A stretch of DNA of 64,000 nt. Origin: Epinephelus fuscoguttatus. Its lineage: Eukaryota > Chordata > Actinopteri > Perciformes > Serranidae. The stretch lies in assembly GCF_011397635.1 (NCBI RefSeq), contig NC_064770.1, positions 26,553,603-26,617,602 on the forward strand, given 5' to 3'. The position numbers were made by a program, and so were the translations under genes. The first letter of the stretch is position 1; the number at the start of each line of letters is the position of its first letter. The notes beneath the pieces were generated by a model. It was not told the DNA's origin. It did no database searches and saw only the letters and a list, made by a program, of their open reading frames with translations. Positions 21,701-31,833 of the stretch are shown piece after piece.

Positions 21701-24700
21701 CTCTGCAGTATCGAGTTCCCACTTATACACCCATCCAACCAGTCGTGAAGACACCACTGATCGCGGGGACACTAGTTGGCACACACAGCTGTCAATAATG
21801 ACGTCACATCCCCTTTTTATAGCATCGAAATAGCTAATATAAACCAAACTTGGAAGAAAATTCACACTTGAACAAACCTAAAATGACAGAAACCGTCTTT
21901 CGGAAAAATTTATTTGACATGCACTTTGAGTTTTTAGTTTGGGCCATATCCCGTCTGCTAACATGGAGAGAGCTGGCTTTATGACCTGTACTGCAGCCAG
22001 CCACCAGGGGGCGATGGAGATGCTCTGGCTTCACTTTTGGGGAGAAGTGATTGCTACCACATTTATATGCAGTTTGTGCTCTGGACTTGCAAACTGAGCC
22101 CACTCAGACTTAAGTCATACGTACTGTGAAGTGTGCACTGTGGACACGTAAAGTCTGTGAGTCAGCACACTGTCACATCCATGTTGCAGTGAGTTATGGG
22201 TATTTAAATCAGTGAGTCTGGTGAAGACTGCAGCCTGAGCGAACTCTGGAAGTCTGCATAAAGTCCACCTGAGGCCTCTTGAATTGTGGCTTTGGACAGC
22301 CCTCAGCACTTGCAGCCTTCCCGGGAACACACCCTCAAATTCTGCAAGTGTGGTGAAGTTCGGACATTTGGATTTAGTCTATATAAATAACAGCAGAGAG
22401 AAAAACAACTTTACCAGATGTCTCTCCATTTTGATTTTGTACTAGTGTCTCATACTTGTTTGAAATCACACAATCAACGCTGTCATCCTGAGAAAGTTCA
22501 TCTGGCACACAACTCATTTTATCTCTTCTTCCGTCAGTGTCATTTGCAATAATGCATCAAAGGCAGCTAGGAGATTATGATGATTCAGGGTTTTGAAGGG
22601 AAGACGCCAGATGTGGAGCTGGTGTGGTTACACATGGTCTGCATTTGTGTGGCCAGTTGTAAAAACAAAAGTGTTGCTTTTATATTTTTCTCAGGGTATT
22701 TTATGTGTTTGCATTGTGATGTGTACACCGATAAACTGTCTTAACTAACTACAGAGATTCCAGCACCAGCTGGTGTCACAGCCTCATTTAATCTTCACAG
22801 TGCCGTCTTTGTTTTTCCTCTCAGGAACTGTACGAGCGGTGTGACAAGCTGAGACGTGCTGCTTTCAAAATGGCCACTGAGACAGAGGACAATGACACCA
22901 GTTTAGGTTTGTTTGGTATTTTCTCATCTGAAGAAGTCCCGTCTTGACTTCTTGATCATTGTGTGTAATCTGTAATGTTTGACTCCTCAGGTGACATCCT
23001 GCAGGCCAGCGACGACCTCTCCAGGGTCATCAACTCTTACAAGAAGATAGTTGAGGGGCAGCCCATCAACGGCGACAGCGAAGAGCCTCGATCGACAACT
23101 GGTCACAGTGAGAGTGGTAAGAGGCATTTTATAATCAGGAACATTTTACATTTAACTGTGAGTGCTTTGTGCTCTAGATATCCTGCCGCTGTGTAATTAA
23201 TCCAGCAGCTGCAATCAATCTCATTTCAACAGAGACCACAGACACGCTGATCGATCTCGCCGGCCTCGACACTCCGAGCCCTCCTCAACCTGCAGCCCCT
23301 CCCTTCCAGACCTCAGATCTTGTCCCCACCACTCTAACAGCTTCCCCCATCCCTGTCCTGCCGCCTCCTCCCAAACGCTTGGCCGGCTCCCATGGCAGTC
23401 AGAGCAGCAGCCCGAGTCACCCCCCCCTCGACAAGGCTTCCACTGCACTCTCTCTGCTTGACGACGAGCTGCTGTCTCTAGGTAGTGTATCCCTACTGTG
23501 ACGCACTGAGTTAAAGCAGTGGGTCTCAAACTGTGGGGCGGGCCCCCCTGGGAGGGTATAGAGTCACTGCAGGCGGGGCGTGGATGACCAGGGAAAACAG
23601 CAGCATCACCACCAGCATCTTTAAGGGTGTTTTCACACTTGGTCCTTTTCAGCCCTCTAGAATGACTCAGAGCTGTGACTAAGCATTTTTTGCTCATATG
23701 TGAACACTCTAAGAGAACTCAGACCTCTCTGAAGCAAACTGAACTCGGTCCACCTGAGTAGGTGGTTTTAATTGGTTTTAATTTTAAATTCATCTGAAAG
23801 TGAGGGGCTTCATAACCGCACTGCAGTGCCACATCAAAGTACAAACAAAACTACATCAGTTTATATTATATATAGGCTTTGGTGTGAAAAGAAAGAGAAC
23901 TGAGTCCTTTTTCAAATGAACTGACAATGTGAACACAAAAGAACTGAGTCCTGTTTCTGTTGGTCCACTTTTTGGTTCACTTTAAGAGGACTGAGTTCAG
24001 TTTGTTTAAAAAGGACCATACGTAAAAACACCCTAAAGCTTCCTGAAAAAAAAAGAGAAAGAAAAGTTTTTAATGTTTTTATTTTTTAAAATCCAGCAGT
24101 AACTTCCTGAAGTCTCCACTAGTTGCCTGGCAACTGCTCCCAGCAGCGTATCGCCCTCTGAATTGACTGAATTGTTTTTGTATTCCGGTTTTTGTATGGA
24201 TTGCAGGCAGGCTCAGCCACCTCCATGTTGAGATCTGTATCCAGCTCTGAATTAGCTTAGAGCCCTGTTTTCCTCGGCTTCCAGTATTTAGGCTAAGCTA
24301 AGCTAACCATCTCCTAGCTGTAGCCTTATATTTAATAGACAGATATGAGAGTGGTATCAACCTTCAAACGAATCCTCAAAAGAAAATCTGGGTTCTGGGA
24401 TTAAAAAAAAAAAAAAAAGGTTAAAATAAGTTAAATATACACATAAAAATATAGAAATACGTTCTCGCTTTTGACGATACAAATGTCTGCACCTTCTCTC
24501 AGGTCTGAACGACCCTCCTACCTCCCTGAGCAGCCAGTCAAAACCCATGCTGAACGAACTGTCCAATCAGTGGACTTCCTTGCAGGTAAATCTCTGAGCA
24601 ACGTGAACCAAACCTCAGCTTGTTAGTCAGTGTGTGATTGGAGGGAGTAAGTTAACTCCTGTCTCCACATCTCCTCCACAGGCTCCAGCTTCAGGTGTGG

Positions 24701-26863
24701 ACATGTTTGGCACTATAGCTTGTTCAGGTCCAGTGGTGCCTCCAGCTGAACCAGCTGCTGCCACACACAGCCTCCAGAACCTGCAGGACCTGGCCATGAT
24801 GGGCTTTTCAGATCACAAGAGGTACAGTGTTTGTCTCTCCACTCGCAGTATATTTCCACAGGATTGGCCCTTGTTTGTGGACATATTAACCAGTTTGGTG
24901 ATTTATTTTGTATATACAGTACTTTAAGGTCTTACAGTGATCTATCAAATATGATTTTCAGTTTATCCAGCCAGATGACTGTTAGAGGAGGCTTTGGGAT
25001 GCCTGCAGCAGCACCTTCCCTCGTACCCGGGCAAGGCTCTCCCTCCTCACCCTCTCTTCTCCAGAGCACAATGCCCGGCTCTCCTGCTCTGACCCACGTC
25101 AAGGCCCAGGGTCTGGGCTCAGCCCCGGGCAGCCCGCTATTCCGCTCTCTGTCCCCCTGCCACCCTCCTCTCCAAGGCAGCCCGGCCAGAGCCACAGACA
25201 TCTCCCTGAGCAATGTTTACGTTCCTCTGGAGGCCATCAGACCAAGTAAGGACAGCAGGAATGAGGGGTGTAACTAATGGATAGCTCATGTCTGCTTGTT
25301 CCTGATTGGCTGTGTCCTGTCTGTCCTCAGGTAAAGTTCTGCCTGTGACAGCCTACGATAAAGACGGTGTCCGCATGCTCCTCAACTTTGCATCTGACTG
25401 CCCCCCTGGCAGACCCGACGTGTTGGTAATGGTGGTGTCCATGCTCAATACAGCGCCCCTGCTTGTTCACAGTGTGGTACTGCAAGCTGCTGTGCCCAAG
25501 GTAGAGACGTTTATTCCTCTGTTCATTCATATGGTCTTTAATTTGCTATGTTTCATGTCAAGCCACAGCTGGTAGGAGGCTTGAGCAGTCCGTACATCAC
25601 ATGATGTCTTCCAGAGTTACATTCTTTTCAGTGTGAATTTAACCTTTTGTTCGGCCACCCACGGCATGGAAACACAAAGAAAGTCTTGAAAAATGTGAAT
25701 TTGTCCTTTAGAGTAGCTGGTGAACCCTATTTCCCCATGTTTTTGTGTCTTAAGTGACTAATGGAGACAGCAGTGTTTGAACTTAGTCCAGTATTGAGCG
25801 AGAGCGCTGAAGCTGGCAGCCCTGAAACAGGCTGGGCAACTGTGCACCATCAATTTACATCCATTAATTGATAGATCAGATTATTATTGCTAAGTGTCTG
25901 ACAACATTATGGAGAGGATCTCTACAGAGATGGATCTTTTTTTTAAAGAGTACAATCCCTTTTGTTTAACCAAAAACAGCCCCAAAATGGCTATCGCCAA
26001 ACCCACCAGACTCCATTAAAAAAAATAGTAATTTTATTATCGTAAAACACACTTCATTCAAAGTGAATAAAAACAAAATAAAACTCCCAGAAGCCGTCTT
26101 GGTTCGTCTTTTCACTGTTCCAACAATTTCCAACTCTGGTCTGGTTGAAGTAAACCCTTAATTCGGCCAGTTAGATGTGAAAATATGCTGGCTCTATGCA
26201 TGCTAAAATTACTGTTTTTTTGAATGGGGTCTGGTGGGTTTGGCGATGGCGATAACAAAAAGGCTCTTACTCTTGAACAAATGGTCTATCTCTGTAGGGA
26301 GCCTTTCCATAATGATGTCAGACACTTAGAAAAATAGTCAGAGCCTGTCAGTGGCAAAAACGAGCACTTTAAGTGGACGTAAATTGATGACTGTTGCAGC
26401 TCCCTGATAAAAACTGGACCAATTTCAAAAATTGTTGTCTTAATTAGTGACTTAGACACAAAAACATTAGTAGAAAAAAGGGTCCAGGTTGAAAAATACT
26501 GAAGTTACCTTTTAATAAATGAAGAAAACACAGCTGACTCCTTTTTTCATCCTCCACCAGTCAATGAAGGTGAAGCTGCAGCCTCCATCAGGAACAGAAC
26601 TGGCACCATTTAACCCTATCCTACCTCCAGCCTCCATCACCCAGATCATGCTGCTGGCCAACCCCACAAAGGTAAGGAACTTAAGGACGTAAATACACAA
26701 ATGACTTTGATAGTGATGCCAATAATGCTGAAAGAACTGTGTGTGTTCAAAGGACAAGGTGCGTCTGCGCTACAAGCTGGCTTTCACACTCGGAGACCAC
26801 CTGTGCAACGAGGTCGGAGAGGTCGACCAGTTCCCCCCACCAGAGACGTGGGGTCACCTATAG
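18724..26863 (+). CDS. gga3: ADP-ribosylation factor-binding protein GGA3
   Basis: Seventeen coding exons join in frame to 700 aa (human 723): 18724-18763, 19264-19348, 19426-19501, 19582-19680, 20586-20709, 20793-20896, 21164-21244, 21355-21492, 22825-22906, 22991-23116, 23233-23481, 24503-24585, 24682-24821, 24962-25245, 25331-25500, 26561-26671, 26753-26863. GGAs are monomeric clathrin adaptors at the trans-Golgi network. The VHS domain (about 1-147; GESLESWL, DWEYIIGFCDQVNKELEG) binds DXXLL tails. The GAT domain (about 170-318; EDEARVQKVTKRI, GDILQASDDLSRVINSYK) binds ARF-GTP and ubiquitin. A Pro/Ser-rich hinge follows, then the GAE ear (about 572-700; VTAYDKDGVRMLL, PPGRPDVLVMVVSMLNTAPL, MKVKLQPPSGTEL, EVGEVDQFPPPETWGHL). 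An internal DDELL at 395-399 fits the autoinhibitory DXXLL of GGA1/GGA3. The exon 9 donor (GTTTGT) is weak. Confidence 0.97.
20160..20420. repeat. Dispersed repeat shared with the window start
   Basis: Sequence around 20180 (ACATCTTATGGTAGTGATGA, ACATTCAGGTCA, CAGCTCTGGTGG) closely parallels bases 2-55 of the window (ACAGCTTATGGTGGTGAAAT, ACATTCAGTTCA, AAGCTCTGATGG). These are two copies of one interspersed repeat, in gga3 intron 4 and a pitpnc1 intron. Its class is unknown. Confidence 0.55.
21613..22039. mobile_element. MITE-like element with 14-bp terminal inverted repeats
   Basis: CAAAAGTGAAGCCA at the left end is exactly inverted as TGGCTTCACTTTTG at the right end, 427 bp apart, in gga3 intron 8. 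The interior has the CCACCAGGGGGCGATGGAGA wording common in fish dispersed repeats. No protein is encoded. Confidence 0.7.
23620..24038. mobile_element. MITE with about 28-bp terminal inverted repeats
   Basis: The left end TTTAAGGGTGTTTTCACACT pairs with the right end, whose reverse complement is CTTTAGGGTGTTTTTACGTA. Both continue into TGGTCCTTTT. The interior repeats AACTGAGTCC-type wording in both directions. It lies in gga3 intron 11. The ends suggest a hAT-like nonautonomous element, but I could not find a clean target duplication. Confidence 0.7.
25705..26515. mobile_element. Foldback element with arms of about 300 bp
   Basis: The left arm has GTGTCTTAAGTGACTAATGG, CAGTATTGAGCGAGAGCG, AAGTGTCTGACAACATTATG, then CGCCAAACCCACCAGACTCC. 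The same words recur inverted in the right arm: GGGTCTGGTGGGTTTGGCGA, CATAATGATGTCAGACACTT and ATTAGTGACTTAGACAC. The arms face each other across a short centre near 26030-26200. It fills most of gga3 intron 15. No coding sequence is seen, so it is probably mobilised by a transposase elsewhere. Confidence 0.85.
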
Positions 26864-27509
26864 AAACATGCGCGCCTGCTATCACTCGGCAGGGACAGAC
26901 CGGTTCGTACTCCATGAAGGGATACTTCTGTGTGTGTTTTCACATCCATCCCAGAGAGAAAGACAGGGGAGGTGGGGAGATTGAGCTGCACTCCACCTTT
27001 CAGCTTCACATTCCTTATAGTACTTCATTTATTTGGCCACTGGCTTTGAGAAGCTAACAGCAGACACACCAGTTGTATTTATACAGTGCTTGTATACTTT
27101 TGTGCAGATAGCTAACAAACTAAAGACGTACACTGGTCGTACAGGCGGCTGTGGTGTTTACAGGTCGATGGCATTGAGATAAATATTTTAATGGATCTTC
27201 CCCAGGGTGAACATAACAGACTCGAATGTACTGTAAATTATCGATGCATTAGAGCTCAGCCCGACTGACATGATGGATTGCAGCATATAAAGAATATTTT
27301 AAAAGATACTAACCTCAAATTAACGGAGCCTACGATACAACACTTGTGGTTTTATTTGTTTATTCTCTGGAAGAGTACTTTGTCGACCCACAGAAAACAT
27401 ACTTGAATATATTCAGAATTTGAAAATGGGATCAGGTAGATGTGGTAGGATGGAGTTACACTGGAAAATTCATCCGTTAAGCAAAAATTACTGTAGGTTT
27501 TTGACATAA

Positions 27510-29121
27510 TAAAAAGGAAACGTGTATTTTTCCACCTGGGCCACATGTTTTTGTGTCTAAGTGACTAATAGAGACAACTGTTTTTAAAATTGTTCCAGTA
27601 TTGAGAGAGAGCGCTCCAGCCACAGCGGCAAAACGGGCTGCAATGTAAACCCTACGGACAATTACACACCGTCAATTTACATCCATTAAAAGTGCTTGTT
27701 TTGCCACTGACAGGCTCAGGTTATTGTAAGTGTCTAACATTACGAATAGGACCCCACAGAGAAACTGAATGTTTTTCCTCACCATTCACTGGTCTGTTTG
27801 TCAGTGTGTGTAACCAAGGGTGTGTTCTGAATCGCATACTTTTTCATTTTACTTTTAGAAGGTGCTGCTGCTGCCCTTAAAAAGTACGTACTGTTGCATG
27901 TGTATGCACACAATCAGGACATACTTCTTCCTGAACTTTGACCCTCTTACTCATATATCCATTACCATGGAGATAAAACATATGCCGTTCAGTGAGCTCA
28001 GCAGAGCCTGGACAGCTCTGATGTTGTTATTTTTGTTGATTCTAGCATTTTATATTGACGATAGTAACATCACAGAGGCTGTACACTTCTCTGTCATTGT
28101 AATTAAATACTTTGGAACTTTTTTCGTTGGTTATATTTATGATCATTTTATCCAGTTAAACAATAATATTAGTTTTGGCTGAGTATTTACCTGATTTCTA
28201 AAAAGTTAGGAGGGTAGGACTGGATGTATTTTGGGGGACAGTCTTAACCATCAGATGTATGCTGACGACTCAGACGCCCTGTCTCCTTATAGTGCTGGCT
28301 CACAGAAACTGCTCAGTCTGCTCAGCTCATGGTGTGGGCAGTATGGCATTAAGTTTAACCCTAAAAAGAGTGTTATCATAATTGCTCAAACCAAGGAGGA
28401 ACAGAGGCAAATGACCTATGTGATGGTGATGATGTGTAGCGCCAGTGTTGTAAACTCTGCGCACAAGCCGGAATGCTGGCTTGTAAATTTTACATGTGTA
28501 CAGATTATGTTAAAACAGTCTTTAATGATGCCTTAAGAATCCTGCTCACGCTCCCAAGACGAACAAGTGCAAGTTACGTTTGTGGCGAGCAATGTTCCCA
28601 CCCTTTATGCTGTGCTGAGGAATTGAATGAATGAATGTATGTGTCGATTAAGTGATTCAAAAAATGTAATTATACTGAGCCCACGCAGAGTGAAACAACG
28701 TACTCCTTGTTTTTGGAAACACTGGAACAAATGTCTGTATGTGTTGTAATGACTGTAGACTTGTGGACTGCAATGACGTCTGTTGCTGTCTTTGTATTTA
28801 TTTGATTTAATACTGGTATGGACCTATGTGGAAAAGTCTGCAAGATTTCAGTTTAACATTTGGATACACACACTAACAAACAGACCGGATCAAGTGAAAG
28901 GTAAAGAAAAATGTTGTATTTCTCTGTAGGGTCCTTTAAATAATGTGTCAGACACATAAAAATAATAATAATCTGAGCCTGTCAGTGGCAAAAACAAACA
29001 CTTTTAGTTGACGGTGCACAATTGCCTGTAGGGATGAAACTGCAGCCTGTTTGTTGTCTCCATTAGTCACTTAGACATAGGAACATAGGATCCAAGTTCA
29101 AACATACCAAAGTTTACCTTT
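27510..29121. mobile_element. Long foldback element enclosing a LINE fragment
   Basis: The left arm (about 27510-27818) carries GTGTCTAAGTGACTAATAGA, ATCCATTAAAAGTGCTTGTT and ACTGGTCTGTTTGTCAGTGT. The right arm (about 28862-29121) carries the same words inverted: CACTAACAAACAGACCGGAT, CAAACACTTTTAGTTGAC and TCCATTAGTCACTTAGACAT. The arms match the 25705-26515 element. The centre (about 1 kb) holds decayed LINE reverse transcriptase sequence and other repeat wording, unlike the short centre of the other copy. Confidence 0.75.
28235..28800 (+). mobile_element. Decayed non-LTR reverse transcriptase fragment
   Basis: The plus frame reads NHQMYADDSDALSPYSAGSQ, then LLSSWCGQYGIKFNPKKS. This is the YADD catalytic box and downstream region of a fish LINE reverse transcriptase. 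Weaker similarity in shifting frames follows (LRILLTLPR-like, ASNVPTLYAVLRN-like) to about 28790. It has multiple stops and frameshifts. I cannot place the clade with confidence. Confidence 0.75.
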
Positions 29122-29956
29122 AATGTCGCCCTGTTTTAGATTACTGGACCAATACTGTTTAATTTAATGCTGTAAAGGAAACCAGCTCCACTTAAGATGG
29201 TTCAATTATAATTATAAATATGTCGTTATAACTCGAGCCGACTGAGTCAAACTCTGGTTTTGCTTTCTGTGATTATTACTTTTATCTTTTGAAATTAAAT
29301 GAAAGGTGATTTCATTTCAGTCTTGATTTTAGCAGAGTTCATATTTCTGTTCTGTATTTAAAGATGTTTCTACCAGTGTCAGTATTGGGAGTATTTCTGT
29401 CATATTTATTATTTCCTGTTCTGTTATAGTATTTCAGTGCATCACTGAACCTAGAAAATGTGAACTGGAACATCTGAATTTAAAATTTTGGTGGCTTGAA
29501 AGGGAAACATGTCACCAGGCGTGTGTGTTCAGCAGTGGGACAGAGTGGAACTGTGCTGTGAGTACATTTTCATAAATCAGTCCTCTCGATCCGCCTTTAG
29601 GGTCCCTTCTCTGGCAGTCCTCAGCTCGTCGTGTGGGATGTACAGAGGAAATGTGTGTTTAATGTACATAGTGTGTAATGTACCTATTGTGTGTTGTATG
29701 ACAAGTTATGTGAACACGTGACGTGTAGATTTTGGGAGAGTGTTAGGTTTGTACATACTGTATGATGTGCCATTTGTTCGCTACATGAAAATAAATATTT
29801 CTTTCAATGGATGTCTGATGTTCGGAGATGATTCAACGATTTTTACAACAGAGTACATCATGAAAAGTGTTTTATTATCAAAGAGCACATTTTGATTACT
29901 TGAATTTATATACAATACAAAAATGCAAAAGAAGAGCTTTGTTTTAATGACACCGT

Positions 29957-31799
29957 TTATGCTTCTACAGTTCCCTCTTTGACGATGGCCATCGCCAGAT
30001 TCCTGGCCAGAGCGAGTCTCAGCAGCTCCACTTTGGTCAGCTCTATTTCTTCATCCTGGAATTACAAATACACTCACATGAGAAGTGCATGGATGAATGC
30101 ATTAGGGATAAACTGTTCTCAAGGAGTTTAACTTGTAGTGGTAAAGATAAACAGGGTTTCACAAACCTTCCTTCAGACTATAGCACCAAATTTACATCAA
30201 CACCAACCAAATGATAAGTACTTCTGCAGGGCTCAACCACAAGGATTGCCCAGTTGCCCAGGGCAAGTAAAATGCCACGTCAAGCTCGTAAATCTTGCAA
30301 CTCACTTTCCTGATTGGGCAAGTGGAAAAAAAATAATTAAGGCTTTGCAGTTGTAAAGCTGCAAAGCCTTAAGGCTTTGCAGTTGTAAACAAGCTCGCCT
30401 GTGAAAGTGAAAGTAAAAGCCGACCCCAGATTCACTCTCGTCTGCTGTTTTGCCTCGCTAGATTTGCGTTTTTCTGCGCTGTGCCTGTGATTTTTGTGGC
30501 CTCCTCTTGGATGTGTGCTGCTTATGGTCTGGCACCTGGTTGCTACCTGTTTAAAAGGCCCCGCCCTCACCTGAGCGCTGTGCCAAGGAATGTCCGGTAC
30601 ACAGCAAGATAAGAAAATACAGGCAGAGGTCGTGTGTCTTTAAACACATCATATTTTCCTTGACCCTTTGTTGTTATTTGATAGCTGCTATTAAATAAAA
30701 CAAGCTGTAGAAAGGTGAGTAAAAATTGACTTTGGGCAAGTAGATTAACTTGAACCCTGACTTGCGTCATCACTTCAACTGGGGAAAAAAAATAATTAAA
30801 ACTAGTAATTAAAAGCCAGTTTCTTATGTAAACAACGATCAGCATCAGAGTGACGTCATCACCACCTGAGCAGGATTAAGGCTGTGTGAGGAGATGACGC
30901 GTACCTGCATGTCTGTGCCGGGAGCTGTGGTGTTCAGTGACGAGGTGAGCTCCTCTAAGCAGAACATCAGCTCGTGGGTTTGGTCTGCTGAGAAGATCAC
31001 CTAAAAATTCGACAAACAAAGGCAGCTTTTAGTTGAAAAGTGATGATGCTTGTTTTTATGTCATGTGTCATTGCTGATGTGTTTTTGGTGCTCCTTTGCA
31101 TTCACACACTGTACAGGGCGACTGACCTCTTTCTGCTCCAGCAGCGGCAGCGCGTCGGTCAGCAGAGTCATCCAGAAGCTTCGGGGGGCGATCTTTGCCG
31201 TCATGAGGGAGAGGAGCAGCTTGGCCGCCTCACCGAAGCGCTTCTCTTCGTACAGCTTGTGGAACTCACGGTACTTCCCTAGGAATGCCAAGAGAGCAGG
31301 AACGTTTTCAGATTTCAGAACGTCTGCATCCCTTCTCAATAAATATACAGGTCTATTTATAAATGAACAGAGTTTACAATAGGTCATAAAAGCCATTTCT
31401 TCAAACGTACTGGGTTTTTTATGAATAGTTCATCTATTTTCCTGCAGTAAATCACACTGTCACATGCTGCTGCATTAAGCCGTACATGGCTTTATTTAGA
31501 CCTCTGTGTGTGTGTACACGTCTCTGTGTCTGAGTCTCATGTGACTGCCTAAAAGAGACAAGAAGGGAAGCTGTCCAGGAGACGATCTGCCCTCACTGAA
31601 TGTCCCCTCGCTTGGTGTGTGAGTTTAACTTGTGAGTCACAAGTTCAGCAGGGTTACAACTGCTACAGTGTGTGTGTGCATGTCTCTTGTTCATACCAAG
31701 GAAAGTGAGCCTGTCGCTGAGCAGCATTGCTGGACCCAAGTTGTCTATCAGGTCCAAATCAGAGAAGGTCCCTCTGGCGCAGTAATCCTGCAAGAACCT

Positions 31800-31833
<34 letters not shown>

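Larger units (their letters stand above)
26864..29805 (+). other. gga3 3' flank, possible 3'UTR
   Basis: No gene is seen between the gga3 and nup85 stops. A plus-strand AATAAA near 29790 is about 70-80 bp from a minus-strand AATAAA near 29870 that suits nup85. If gga3 uses the distal signal, its 3'UTR would include a long foldback element (27510-29121). An earlier end cannot be excluded. Confidence 0.4.

Noticed and set aside
23221-23697. 158-codon minus-strand open frame
   Set aside because: It is antisense to the GC-rich hinge exon of gga3. Its protein resembles nothing, while the plus frame is clear GGA3.
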